Shown here: piece after piece, positions 48,107-57,042 of the stretch | Layout: every line of letters starts with the position of its first letter | How positions within the stretch are numbered: the first letter of the stretch is position 1 | From: Actinomycetes bacterium | Lineage (GTDB): Bacteria; Actinomycetota; Acidimicrobiia; Acidimicrobiales; RAAP-2 | NCBI GenBank assembly: GCA_021845725.1 | Contig: JAJZVL010000005.1 | Span: forward strand, 1 to 64,000 | Direction of reading: 5' to 3' | Length of the DNA stretch: 64,000 nt | The notes under the pieces: model-generated | What the model was told of the DNA's origin: nothing | What the model saw: only the letters and a program-made list of their open reading frames with translations | Database searches by the model: none | Program-made: the position numbers and the translations under genes

Positions 48107-50602
48107 ATGACAGGGGAAGCCGGGGAGTCGGCACGGGAGCTTTCGGAGCAGAACGGCTTCTGCTACGCCGATCTGTCGCGCACGGGCTTCGCGCCGGGCG
48201 CGGCTTCGCTCCTCCCCGAAGAGGTCGCCCGGCGAGAGCGCGCGGTCCCCATCGAGCGCCGCGGCAACGTGACCGTCGTCGCCGTCTCGAAGCCAGCCGA
48301 CCAGTCGACCCTCGACGCGCTGCGCGTCGCGACCCGTGGCGAGGTGATCGCGGTCCAGGCGCCGGCAGCGCAGGTCGCCGCCGCCCTCGTCCAGCTCTAC
48401 GGGGGGAGCGGATTTCGCCATGGTCGGCGCTACATCCAGCACCAGGTTCGTTGGGAGCGCACGTCGCGCCGGACCAGCCGCCCTCTGGAGGTCGACGATG
48501 AGGACGAGGACGAGGACGTCGCGCCTGGCCCGTCAGGGCCCGCCGTCGACCCATCGTCACGGTGGGAGCTCGCCGCTGACGCAGCGCCCTCGCCACCTGC
48601 ACCGCCAGCTGGGCCTCCTGCACCGCCAGCTGGGCCTCCTGCACCGCCAGCTGGGCCACCTGCACCGCCAGCTGCGCCACCTGCACCGCCGCCTGCACCG
48701 CCAGCTGGGCCCCCTGCGCCGTCTCCCGCGCCCCCGCAGGTCTTGCCCCCGCTCGAGGCCCCCCCGGTGCTGCAGCCGCTTCTGGTCCAGCCCGCCGTTT
48801 CGTCGCCGTCCTCACCGCCCCCCGGCCCCGGCTCCCTTGGCGGTGAGGCGGCCGACGCTGCCGCCCTTGGCAGCGGTGCCTTTGCCGGCACCGCTGCCGG
48901 GGCGGCTGGCGATCCCGGCTGGCCGCCCCTCGCGCGAGCGCTCGTCGCGAGCGGGAAGGTCTCCGTGCACGACATGGCGCGTGCGGTCCGGGACCACGGC
49001 GTCCTCGGGCAGTCCCTCGCGCGCTTCTTGCTGAGCGAGCACCTCGTCGTCGAAGCGGACCTCGTCCAGGTGATGGCACGCGAGGCCGGTCTGCCGTTCG
49101 TCGACCTCTCGATGACGCCCCCGGATCCCGACGCTGCGGCGCTCGTCCCTCCGTCGGTCGCTCGGCACCACATGGTGCTCGGCATCGGTGTCGACGGGGA
49201 GGTCCCGATCGTCGCGATGGCGGACCCGACCGACGTCTTCGCGCTCGACGATCTGCGCAGCGTCCTCGGGCGCAACTTCCGGCGCGTCGTGGCAACGCGT
49301 GCGCAGATCGAGGGCTACGTGCGGCGTCTGCACGAGCCGAACACCGACGTCCAGGCGGCTGCCCAGCACGCCGCGGGGCACGCGGCCTCCGAGTCCGGCG
49401 GCTTCGAGCTCGAGAGCCTTCAGTCGATCGTCGAGGACGCGCCGATCGTCCGGTACGTGAACCTGCTCATCCTCCAAGCCCTCAACGAGCGAGCCTCGGA
49501 CATCCACATCGAGCCAACACCCAAGCGCCTGCGGATCCGTTTCCGGATCGACGGGGTCATGCACGAGGCGAGCTCGGCGTCGCCGGCGATCCACGCCGCG
49601 GTGATCAGCCGGTTGAAGGTGCTCGGCGAGATGGACATCACCGAGCACCGTGTTCCACAAGAAGGGCGCGTCTCGGTCTCGGTCGGGGATCGCCAGATCG
49701 ACCTGCGCCTCGCCATCCTGCCGTCCCTCTATGGCGAGTCCTGCGTCATGCGGCTCCTCGACAAGTCTGCGAGCATCCGCCGCCTCTCCGAGCTCGGCTT
49801 CTTCGCGGACACCCTCGAGCGATATGCCCAGGCGTACCACCAGCCCTACGGGGTCATCCTCGTCACGGGTCCGACCGGCGCCGGGAAGACCACCACCCTG
49901 TACGCGACCCTCCAAGAGGTGATGTCGAAGGAAAAGTCCGTCGTCACCGTCGAGGACCCCGTCGAGTACCAGATCCCCGGGATCACCCAGGTGCAGATCA
50001 ACCCGAAGGTGGGGATGCCGTTCTCGACGGCGCTGCGCTCCATCCTGCGAGCGGACCCCGACATCATCCTCGTCGGCGAGATCCGCGACATGGAGACCGC
50101 GACCATCGCGATGGAAGCGGCGTTGTCGGGGCACCTCGTGCTCACGACGCTGCACACCAACACGGCGGCGAGCACCCCGCTGCGCCTGACCGAGATGGGC
50201 ATCGAGCCGTTCCTCGTGACCTCGGCGGTCAGCGGCGTGCTGACGCAGCGGCTCGCCAGGGTGCTCTGCAAGCAGTGCAAGACGCCGTTCGACGCGTCAC
50301 TCGCGGACTACCACGCGGCCGGGTACAAGGAGACAGACCTGCAGGGACTGGACGTCTCCCACCTCTACCGCGCGAACGGGTGCCGGACGTGCTCGAACAC
50401 CGGCTACTACGGGCGCATGCTGCTCGGCGAGGTGATGCCGGTGACCGAGGAGATCCAGCGGATGATCATCGAGCAGCGCTCGATCCTCGCCATGGAGCGC
50501 CAGGCCGTCGAGCAAGGCATGCGGACGCTGCGCCAGGACGGCCTCCGCAAGGCGATCGCCGGGTACACGACCCTGGAGGAAGTCCTGAGGGTGGTCGCAT
50601 GA
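48107..50602 (+). CDS. pilB: Type IV pilus extension ATPase PilB (GspE family)
   Basis: 831 residues. Residues 1-110 are a partial T2SSE-N/MshEN-type domain. Residues 155-235 are an acidic then proline-rich linker built from PPAGPPA repeats. A second MshEN-like domain follows ('LARALVASGKVSVHDMARAVRDHGVLGQSLARFLL', 'AREAGLPFVDLSM'). The ATPase core has 'SDIHIEPTPKRLRIRFRIDG', Walker A 'GPTGAGKTTT', 'TVEDPVEYQIPGI', Walker B 'DPDIILVGEIRD', 'GHLVLTTLHTNTA' and the zinc cysteines 'CKQCK...CRTC'. PilB drives pilus assembly. MshEN domains of this family bind c-di-GMP (established for MshE). pilT copy 2 overlaps its stop. Confidence 0.94.
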   Translation: MTGEAGESARELSEQNGFCYADLSRTGFAPGAASLLPEEVARRERAVPIERRGNVTVVAVSKPADQSTLDALRVATRGEVIAVQAPAAQVAAALVQLYGGSGFRHGRRYIQHQVRWERTSRRTSRPLEVDDEDEDEDVAPGPSGPAVDPSSRWELAADAAPSPPAPPAGPPAPPAGPPAPPAGPPAPPAAPPAPPPAPPAGPPAPSPAPPQVLPPLEAPPVLQPLLVQPAVSSPSSPPPGPGSLGGEAADAAALGSGAFAGTAAGAAGDPGWPPLARALVASGKVSVHDMARAVRDHGVLGQSLARFLLSEHLVVEADLVQVMAREAGLPFVDLSMTPPDPDAAALVPPSVARHHMVLGIGVDGEVPIVAMADPTDVFALDDLRSVLGRNFRRVVATRAQIEGYVRRLHEPNTDVQAAAQHAAGHAASESGGFELESLQSIVEDAPIVRYVNLLILQALNERASDIHIEPTPKRLRIRFRIDGVMHEASSASPAIHAAVISRLKVLGEMDITEHRVPQEGRVSVSVGDRQIDLRLAILPSLYGESCVMRLLDKSASIRRLSELGFFADTLERYAQAYHQPYGVILVTGPTGAGKTTTLYATLQEVMSKEKSVVTVEDPVEYQIPGITQVQINPKVGMPFSTALRSILRADPDIILVGEIRDMETATIAMEAALSGHLVLTTLHTNTAASTPLRLTEMGIEPFLVTSAVSGVLTQRLARVLCKQCKTPFDASLADYHAAGYKETDLQGLDVSHLYRANGCRTCSNTGYYGRMLLGEVMPVTEEIQRMIIEQRSILAMERQAVEQGMRTLRQDGLRKAIAGYTTLEEVLRVVA
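48596..48712 (+). repeat. 21-bp tandem repeats encoding the PilB proline linker
   Basis: Five copies of a 21-bp unit beginning CCTGCACCGCCAGCTGGGC, with a 12-bp partial copy between the fourth and fifth. Each unit encodes PPAGPPA. The unit is a multiple of three, so linker length could vary without frameshift. Confidence 0.92.
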
Positions 50603-51729
50603 CGGAGACCTTCGCCAACGGGGCGCGCGCGCCGGTCGTCACGCCGAGCGCGCAGCAGCCGCTTCCGCTGCACGTCGACGACCTCTTGCGCTACGCCGTG
50701 CGATTGGGCGCGTCCGACCTCCACCTCACCGCGTCGATGCCACCGACCTTGCGCCTCCACGGCGCGCTCCGGCCCATGGAGGAGGTGGGCAGGATCGACA
50801 ACGAGACGCTGAGGAACCTCGTCTACGGCATCCTCACCCAGTCCCACCGCGAGCAATTCGAAGCCGAGCACGAGCTGGACACGTCGCACGAGATCGCCGG
50901 CGTCGGGCGGTTCCGTGTCAACGTGTGCCTCCAGCGCGGCACGGTCGCGGTCGCGCTGCGCCCGATCCCGAACCAGGTCCCCGAGCTCGGGACGCTCGGG
51001 CTTCCCGACGCGGTCGCGACGTTCGCACGCCTTCGGCGCGGCCTCGTCCTCGTGACCGGGCCGACCGGGTCGGGAAAGTCGACCACGCTCGCCGCGCTCA
51101 TCGACGTCATCAACCGCACGCGCCCGCTGCACATCGTGACGGTCGAGGACCCCATCGAGTTCATCCACGACCACAAGCGCTCGATCGTGACCCAGCGCGA
51201 GGTCGGCCAGGACACCAAGTCGTTCGCGGAGGCCCTGCGGCGGGCCTTGCGGCAGGACCCCGACGTCATCCTCGTCGGCGAGATGCGCGACCTCGAGACC
51301 ATCTCGACCGCGCTCACGGCGGCGGAGACCGGGCACCTCGTGCTCGCGACCCTCCACACGCAGGACGCCCCCTCCACGATCGACCGGGTGATCGACGTGT
51401 TCCCACCCAGCCAGCAAGAGCAGATCCGGATCCAGCTCGCATCGTCGCTCGCAGGAGTGGTCACCCAGCAGCTCGTGCCGACCGAGGATGGGAAGGGCAG
51501 GCGCCTGGCCGCGGAGGTCCTCGTGTGCACCCCTGCGGTCCAGAACCTCGTACGCGGCGCGAAGACGCACCAGATCTACTCCCTCATGCAAACGGGGGCG
51601 CAGCACGGGATGCAGACGATGGACCAGAGCCTCGCGCAGCTGGTGCGCGAACGGGCGGTGAGCGAAGGGGTGGCCCTGGACCGCTGCCGCAGCGTGGAGG
51701 ACTTCCGCAGCCACGTCGTAGGGAGGTGA
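50599..51729 (+). CDS. pilT: Type IV pilus retraction ATPase PilT (copy 2)
   Basis: 376 residues, closely related in layout to the first PilT: 'LGASDLHLTASMPPTLRLHGAL', Walker A 'GPTGSGKSTT', 'TVEDPIEFIHDHKRSIVTQREVG', Walker B 'DPDVILVGEMRDLETI', 'TGHLVLATLHTQDAPSTIDRVID'. It lies inside the pilB-pilC operon with an ATGA overlap to pilB and 1 nt before pilC. The two PilTs differ most at the termini, so they may be a PilT/PilU-like pair with different roles. Confidence 0.93.
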   Translation: MTETFANGARAPVVTPSAQQPLPLHVDDLLRYAVRLGASDLHLTASMPPTLRLHGALRPMEEVGRIDNETLRNLVYGILTQSHREQFEAEHELDTSHEIAGVGRFRVNVCLQRGTVAVALRPIPNQVPELGTLGLPDAVATFARLRRGLVLVTGPTGSGKSTTLAALIDVINRTRPLHIVTVEDPIEFIHDHKRSIVTQREVGQDTKSFAEALRRALRQDPDVILVGEMRDLETISTALTAAETGHLVLATLHTQDAPSTIDRVIDVFPPSQQEQIRIQLASSLAGVVTQQLVPTEDGKGRRLAAEVLVCTPAVQNLVRGAKTHQIYSLMQTGAQHGMQTMDQSLAQLVRERAVSEGVALDRCRSVEDFRSHVVGR

Positions 51730-51730
51730 C

Positions 51731-52957
51731 GTGTCGACCACGTTCGACTACAAGGTCCGTGATCGCAGCGGCAACCTGATCGAGGGGACGCTCGACGGCG
51801 ACAACCTCGGTCTCGTCGTAGGCCGCCTGCGATCGATGGGCTACCTGCCGGTCTCGGTCACTCCGGCGACCGCCAGCGCCTTGCGGTTCGAGGTCGTGAT
51901 CCCCGGGGTCACCGACCGGATCAAGAACAAGGACGTCGCGGTCTTCACCCGTCAGTTCGCGACGATGGTGGACTCGGGCCTCTCCATCAGCCGGGCGCTC
52001 TCGGTGCTCTCCGCGCAGGTGGTGAACAAGCGCTTCGCCCAGGTGCTCCGCGACGTGCGCGACGGGGTGGAGTCCGGCCGGTCGCTCTCCGACGCCCTCT
52101 CGCAGCATCCGAAGGTCTTCGACGAGCTGTACGTGTCGATGGTGCGCGCCGGCGAGCTCGGAGGCTCCATCGACGTGGTGTTGAGCTCGATCGCGACGCA
52201 GCTGGAGAAGCAGGTCGCCATCGCGCGCAAGATCCGTGGGGCGATGACCTACCCCGCGGTCGTGGTGAGCGTCATCTCCTTGCTCTTCGTGGTGATGATG
52301 GTCTTCATCGTCCCGGTCTTCAAGCGTCTGTTCGTCACCCTGGACGCCCCGCTCCCCACCCCGACCAAGATCGTCATTGCCATCTCGAACACGCTCGCGA
52401 GCTGGCACGCCGGGATCGTGATCGCGGCGATCGTTCTGGCGATCATCGGGTGGCGGCGCTGGATCGCGACCGAGAAGGGCCGCGAGAAGTGGGACGGCTG
52501 GAAGTTGCGGCCGCCGATCTTCGGGCCCTTGGCTCACAAGGCCGCGCTCGCACGCTTCGCCTTCACGCTGTCATCCCTGGTCTCTGCGGGGGTGCCGGTC
52601 CTCGAATCGCTCGACATCGTCGCCCGGGCGACGGGCAACGCAGTCCTCGCCAAGGCGACCCAGGAGATCAAGCGCGCGGTGCGTGAGGGCCGGCCGTTCG
52701 CGGATCCGATGCGGGCCAATCCCGTCTTCCCTCAGCTCATGGTCCAGATGGTCGAGGTCGGGGAGCAGACCGGCGCGCTCGACGACATGCTGGGCAAGGC
52801 GGCCGACTACTACCAGGGCGAGGTGGACCAGACCGTCGACAACCTGTCCTCGATCTTGGAGCCTCTCCTTGTCGTGGTGATGGGCGGCATGGTCGGGACG
52901 GTCATCGTCAGCCTCTACCTCCCGATGCTCACCTACATCAAGTACGTGCACAACTGA
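51731..52957 (+). CDS. pilC: Type IV pilus platform protein PilC (GspF family)
   Basis: 408 residues. Two GspF domains ('FTRQFATMVDSGLSISRALSVL' and 'FAFTLSSLVSAGVPVLESLDIVARAT') alternate with membrane helices at about 175-200, 220-245 and 380-400 ('EPLLVVVMGGMVGTVIVSLYLPM'). PilC is the inner-membrane rotor that PilB and PilT act on. GTG 51731 follows the pilT stop directly, with GGGAGG overlapping that stop as a ribosome-binding site. Confidence 0.95.
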   Translation: MSTTFDYKVRDRSGNLIEGTLDGDNLGLVVGRLRSMGYLPVSVTPATASALRFEVVIPGVTDRIKNKDVAVFTRQFATMVDSGLSISRALSVLSAQVVNKRFAQVLRDVRDGVESGRSLSDALSQHPKVFDELYVSMVRAGELGGSIDVVLSSIATQLEKQVAIARKIRGAMTYPAVVVSVISLLFVVMMVFIVPVFKRLFVTLDAPLPTPTKIVIAISNTLASWHAGIVIAAIVLAIIGWRRWIATEKGREKWDGWKLRPPIFGPLAHKAALARFAFTLSSLVSAGVPVLESLDIVARATGNAVLAKATQEIKRAVREGRPFADPMRANPVFPQLMVQMVEVGEQTGALDDMLGKAADYYQGEVDQTVDNLSSILEPLLVVVMGGMVGTVIVSLYLPMLTYIKYVHN

Positions 52958-53161
52958 TCGCGTCTGCCTCCGCCAGCGCGCACCTGGGCAGCGTGCCCAG
53001 CGCCCAAGGGGGTGAGCCGCCGTTGATCCGGCGGTGGACCAGCTCGGCCGTATGCTCGCCAGCACTCGAGATATGCCCACTCCAGGCGGCGGAGCCGCCC
53101 AGCTGACGCGGGAGCCACCACGCCGACCAGAGCAGTACCGGAAGATCCCAGCCCCCAGGCG
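52958..53161. other. Gap between pilC and the membrane-protein gene, with a duplicated start region
   Basis: 204 nt. Several GC-rich inverted repeats (CTGGGC/GCCCAG near 52986, GCCGCCG/CGGCGG near 53020) may terminate the pil operon. A 24-bp direct repeat GATCCCAGCCCCCAGGCGGT... at about 53146-53193 spans the start codon of the next gene. Confidence 0.6.
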
Positions 53162-54427
53162 GTGAGCGATCCCAGCCCCCAGGCGGTGAGCGATCCGGTC
53201 TCGCAGGCGGCGCTGACCAGCCCGGCCACCGGGCTCTGGCGGCGCACCTGGAGGGTATTGCGACGGTGGTGGCCCGTCATGCGCTGGGTCGCGGGGCTCG
53301 GCATCCTCGCGGTGGCGCTCGACGTCTTGTCGTCGCACACCGGCGAGCTGTCGACGGTGGGGACAGTCTTTGCCCACCTGCGCTGGTGGTGGCTCCTTCC
53401 CGCACTCGTCGCAGAGGCTGCCTCGGTGCTCTCCTTCGTCGGCATGGAGACACGTCTGTTGGCCGCAGGCAGGCTTCGCCCGCCGCTGGTCCCGCTCGCG
53501 GGGGTCACGCTCGCCTCGCAGGCGCTCAGCAATTCGGTGCCGGCGGGGCCTGCGGCAGCCCTGGTGTACGGCTTCCGGTGGTACCGGCGCCTCGGGGCGG
53601 ACGACACCCTGGCGAGCTGGGCGCTCATCGGGACGACGGTCTTCGCCGCGCTCTCGCTCGCCGTGCTGGCCGGGATCGGTCTCGTGCTCGCGACCGACCA
53701 GGGAGCGTCCTTGGACCTGGTGCCAGCGGTGCTCGGCGCGCTGGTGGCGACCCTCGCGCTCGGCGTCCTCTTCGTCTACGAGCGTCCGCTCAGAGTCGTC
53801 GCCCGCTGGACGTTCGAGATCTCGGGCCGCGTCTTCGGACGACCTCGCGGCGATCGCGAGCGCCAGGTGATCGTGTTGCTGGACCGCCTTTCTCGCGTAC
53901 GGCTCTCCACGCGTGGCGCGCTCGAGATCCTCGGCTGGGGCTTCATGAACTGGCTGTTCGACTGCACCTGCTTCGCGCTGGCGTTCCTTGCCACCGGTTC
54001 CCCGGTGCCCTGGAAGGGGCTGCTCCTCGCCTACGGCGCCGGTCAGCTCGCGGCGAACCTTCCCATCACCCCCGGCGGGCTCGGGGTGGTCGAAGGCAGC
54101 ATCACCATCGCGCTCGCGTACTTCGGGGGGGGCACGGCCGCCGACATCGCCGCGGTGCTCGTCTACCGGCTGATCAGCTTCTGGCTCGTGCTGTTCATCG
54201 GGTGGGGATCGTGGAGCGCTCTGGCACTCGGCGTGCGTCGCGGGCGCTGGCCGAGGAGCGCGCTGCGCGCTCGGGTGGAGCCCGGTGTGCTGACTGCGAC
54301 GGTGGACCCTGACGACCCGGAAGACGAGGGGGAGGGACATGGCGGAGACGTGCGGGGAATTGACGCGGCGCCTGAGGAGCCCGAGGAGCCGGAGCGGCGC
54401 CGAGCGAACCGCGGCACGACGGAGTGA
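53162..54427 (+). CDS. Lysylphosphatidylglycerol synthase-type flippase/transporter domain protein (UPF0104)
   Basis: 421 residues with about eight hydrophobic segments. The family motif 'AYGAGQLAANLPITPGGLGVVEG' and 'LASQALSNSVPAGPAAALVYGFRWYRRLG' place it with the LPG_synthase_TM/YbhN group. These proteins move or help synthesise membrane lipids; no catalytic aminoacyl-transfer domain is attached, so lipid transport is likelier. The C-terminal 55 residues are charged ('DPDDPEDEGEGHGGD') and probably cytosolic. The start codon lies in a tandem duplication, so GTG 53162 and GTG 53186 are equivalent alternatives. Confidence 0.87.
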   Translation: MSDPSPQAVSDPVSQAALTSPATGLWRRTWRVLRRWWPVMRWVAGLGILAVALDVLSSHTGELSTVGTVFAHLRWWWLLPALVAEAASVLSFVGMETRLLAAGRLRPPLVPLAGVTLASQALSNSVPAGPAAALVYGFRWYRRLGADDTLASWALIGTTVFAALSLAVLAGIGLVLATDQGASLDLVPAVLGALVATLALGVLFVYERPLRVVARWTFEISGRVFGRPRGDRERQVIVLLDRLSRVRLSTRGALEILGWGFMNWLFDCTCFALAFLATGSPVPWKGLLLAYGAGQLAANLPITPGGLGVVEGSITIALAYFGGGTAADIAAVLVYRLISFWLVLFIGWGSWSALALGVRRGRWPRSALRARVEPGVLTATVDPDDPEDEGEGHGGDVRGIDAAPEEPEEPERRRANRGTTE

Positions 54428-54428
54428 C

Positions 54429-54917
54429 GTGAGCGGGGCGGGATACGCGATGGCGCAGGAACCGACTGGGCAGGCTCGGCAAGCGAACCTGGGCAGACGG
54501 GCCCGCACGCTGGCCGCGTGCGCGGCGCTCGCCGTCAGCGCGCTCGGTCTCGGCGGCTGTGCCGCGGCACGTGAGGAGCTCGGCACGGCGGCAAGCGGCT
54601 GCTTCGTCGACCTCGCGATGGCGTCCCACGCCGTTCACGACCGCGGGAGGCTGCGCGGGGTCAGGCTGGTGAGTGTCGCGTCGCTCAGCGCGCACGCGCC
54701 CCTGCTCTTCAACGCCGCCGAGATGGAGGGGAGGCGGCTCGCACAGGTGTGCCTCGTCGCTTTCGAGGGGCAGTTCGTCGCCCGCGGGGTCGAGCGGCCC
54801 ATCGGCGCGCCGAGCGGCGACCTGGCCGTGGTGGAGCTTGGCTATCCCAGGCGCAGGCTGCTTGCCACGCTGCTCGTCACACGTCCCCCGCTTCCCTTCG
54901 GCCACTACCACATCTGA
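54429..54917 (+). CDS. Predicted lipoprotein of unknown function
   Basis: 162 residues. A twin-arginine-free signal sequence with lipobox 'LAVSALGLGGC' (lipidated cysteine near residue 49 from GTG 54429, or 42 from ATG 54450) precedes a domain of about 115 residues not recognised ('GCFVDLAMASHAVHDRGRLRGVRLVSVASLS', 'PLLFNAAEMEGRRLAQVCLVAFEG'). It begins 2 nt after the flippase-like gene and is probably co-transcribed with it, suggesting a shared envelope function. Confidence 0.75.
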   Translation: MSGAGYAMAQEPTGQARQANLGRRARTLAACAALAVSALGLGGCAAAREELGTAASGCFVDLAMASHAVHDRGRLRGVRLVSVASLSAHAPLLFNAAEMEGRRLAQVCLVAFEGQFVARGVERPIGAPSGDLAVVELGYPRRRLLATLLVTRPPLPFGHYHI

Positions 54918-54955
54918 TCCGCCGCTACTCAGCCTCCGCGCTTCGACCGGCGGCC

Positions 54956-54961
54956 TACTCT
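54956..54961 (+). promoter_or_regulatory. -10 box of pafBC (leaderless type)
   Basis: TACTCT, 7 nt before the GTG at 54969. Confidence 0.5.
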
Positions 54962-54968
54962 GGCCCTG

Positions 54969-56960
54969 GTGGCAGCGCTCGACCGGCTCGAACGACTGAC
55001 GGACCTCGTGCTGGTCCTGCTCAACGCACGCTCTCCCCGCACGCTGGAGCAGATCGCCGCTGCGGTGCCCGGCTACCCCACGTCGCCCGGTGCTCGACGC
55101 CAGGCGTTCGAGCGCGACAAGAGGATCCTGCGCGACGAGGGGATCCCCGTGGTCACCGAGCCGATCGAGGGTCCCGAGCAGTACGGCTACCGTATCGACC
55201 CCGACGTCTTCTACCTTCCCGACCTGGACCTCACGGTCGACGAGCAGGCCGCGCTGCACCTCGCCGTCGCCGGGGTGAGCCTCGGCGATCCCAGCGGGAG
55301 GGACGCGCTGGCGAAGCTGGGCGCCTCCGGGGTGGCTGACGCGCGACCTGTCGCGCAAATGGACGCTCCGCGCGCGCTCGTGGAGCTCTTCGACGCGGTG
55401 CGCTCCCAGGCCGAGGTGCGCTTCACGTACCACGCCAGAGCGCGCGCCGTCGCGCCTGCGAGCCTTCAGTTCCGCGCCGGTCGGTGGTACCTCGTCGGCT
55501 GGGAGCGCGCGAGCGACGCCCTGCGGACGTACCGCGTCGACCGGATCGAGTCGCTGGGCCCTTCCGGCCCCCCTGGCAGCGGGGTCGTCCCCGAGCGCGA
55601 TGCCGCACGAGACGCCGCTCTCGACCCCTGGCGAGACGACGGGGAGGCAGAGCACGTGCAGGTCCGGGTCGACGCGGTCGAGGGGCCGCGCGTCGTGGCC
55701 GAGGTGGGCGAGCGCGCGGTCCGTGACCGTGCCTCGGACGGGTCGGTGCTCCTCGACCTCGGCGTGAGCAGCTTCCAGCTGCTGCGTTCCTGGGTGCTCG
55801 GGCTCCTCGACCACGCCGAGGTGGTCGGGCCGCCCGAGGCGCGCGCGGCGATCGTCTCGTGGCTGAGGGAGATTGCCGCGCCACGCTCACCGGCGGCCGC
55901 GGGCGCTCCCGCGGAGCGAGGCGAGGAGGGATCGGACGTTGGGTCCGTCATGCGCGCTGCGCCGGCTTCTCGCAGCCAGGGCGCTCGCGCGAGCGCTCGG
56001 CTGCGGCGGCTTCTCGCCCTCGTCGCCCTCCTCGCCGAGGCCGGGGAGGCGTCCATCGCCGAGCTCGCCGGTCGTTTCGACATGGCCCCTGAGGAGGTCG
56101 TGCACGAGCTCGAGCTCGCCGCATGCTGCGGGGTCCCGCCGTACTCGCCCGACACCCTGCTCGAGATCGTGGTGACCGGCGCGAAGGTGCAGGCCTTCTT
56201 GCCCAAGGAGCTGGCCCGGCCGAGGCGGCTCACCCCGGCGGAGGGACTGGCGCTGGCCGCGGCCGCGCGGACGATCCTCTCGGTGCCCGGAGCGGACGCG
56301 GACGGGGCGCTGGCCCGGGCGCTGCAGAAGCTCGAGACGGTGATCGGGGACCACCGGCGGCTCGTCGTGCGGATCGATGCGGCGCCGCTCCTCGAAGAGG
56401 CGAGGGCCCTGGCCGTTGGGGGGGTGCAGGCCGAGATGGTGTACCACTCGGCGTCCACGGACGAGACGACCGAACGCGTCGTCGAGCCGCTCGACGTCGT
56501 CTCGCTGGACGGGCACTGGTACCTCGACGCCTACTGCCACAGAGCACAGGGTGTGCGACGGTTCCGGCTGGACCGCATCCGCGAGCTGCGCCCGCTCGGC
56601 ACGCCGGTCACCGCGCGGCCCGCGCTTCGGTCGGGTGCGGAGGCCTTCGTCCCCGGGCCCGGTGCCCAGGCCGTCACCGTGCAGCTCGACGGCGATGCCC
56701 GCTGGGTGGCCGACTCCGTGCCGGTGCTCGATGTGCGCCAAGGGCCGGGGTCGGCGGTCGAGGTGACCCTCGCGGTGGGCGGACGTGCGTGGCTCGAACG
56801 CCTCCTCCTGCAGGCGGGCCCGAGGGCGCGAGTCGTCGCCCCCCCAGACCTCGAGGGCGTCGGGCGGGAAGCGGCGTCGCGCCTGCTGCGCACCCGCTAC
56901 GCGCCTGCTGCGCACCCGGAAGCGAAAGGAGTTAGCATGAAAATGCATGAGGAGAGATGA
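54969..56960 (+). CDS. pafBC: Fused PafB-PafC WYL-domain transcriptional regulator
   Basis: 663 residues made of two tandem WYL regulators. Each half has an N-terminal HTH ('LTDLVLVLLNARSPRTLEQIAAAVPGY'; 'RRLLALVALLAEAGEASIAELAGRFDM') and a WYL domain ('FRAGRWYLVGWERASDALRTYRVDRI'; 'VSLDGHWYLDAYCHRAQGVRRFRLDRI'). In mycobacteria PafB and PafC are separate and together activate DNA-damage genes independently of LexA; natural fusions are known in other actinobacteria. The Pup ligase gene that usually precedes pafB is not here. GTG 54969 follows a TACTCT box. Confidence 0.92.
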   Translation: MAALDRLERLTDLVLVLLNARSPRTLEQIAAAVPGYPTSPGARRQAFERDKRILRDEGIPVVTEPIEGPEQYGYRIDPDVFYLPDLDLTVDEQAALHLAVAGVSLGDPSGRDALAKLGASGVADARPVAQMDAPRALVELFDAVRSQAEVRFTYHARARAVAPASLQFRAGRWYLVGWERASDALRTYRVDRIESLGPSGPPGSGVVPERDAARDAALDPWRDDGEAEHVQVRVDAVEGPRVVAEVGERAVRDRASDGSVLLDLGVSSFQLLRSWVLGLLDHAEVVGPPEARAAIVSWLREIAAPRSPAAAGAPAERGEEGSDVGSVMRAAPASRSQGARASARLRRLLALVALLAEAGEASIAELAGRFDMAPEEVVHELELAACCGVPPYSPDTLLEIVVTGAKVQAFLPKELARPRRLTPAEGLALAAAARTILSVPGADADGALARALQKLETVIGDHRRLVVRIDAAPLLEEARALAVGGVQAEMVYHSASTDETTERVVEPLDVVSLDGHWYLDAYCHRAQGVRRFRLDRIRELRPLGTPVTARPALRSGAEAFVPGPGAQAVTVQLDGDARWVADSVPVLDVRQGPGSAVEVTLAVGGRAWLERLLLQAGPRARVVAPPDLEGVGREAASRLLRTRYAPAAHPEAKGVSMKMHEER

Positions 56961-56980
56961 TGTGGTAGGAGACTCGGGTG

Positions 56981-57018
56981 CCATCCGCCCGCTGGCGTCC
57001 CATCCGCCCGCCGGCGTG
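56981..57018 (+). repeat. 19-bp direct repeat upstream of the relaxase gene
   Basis: Two adjacent copies of CCATCCGCCCGCYGGCGT plus one base (56981-56999 and 57000-57018). Its position just before a relaxase gene makes it a candidate iteron or oriT-type element, but no nic consensus was recognised. Confidence 0.7.
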
Positions 57019-57042
57019 CCACTGACTGCTGGGTGAGCCCAC

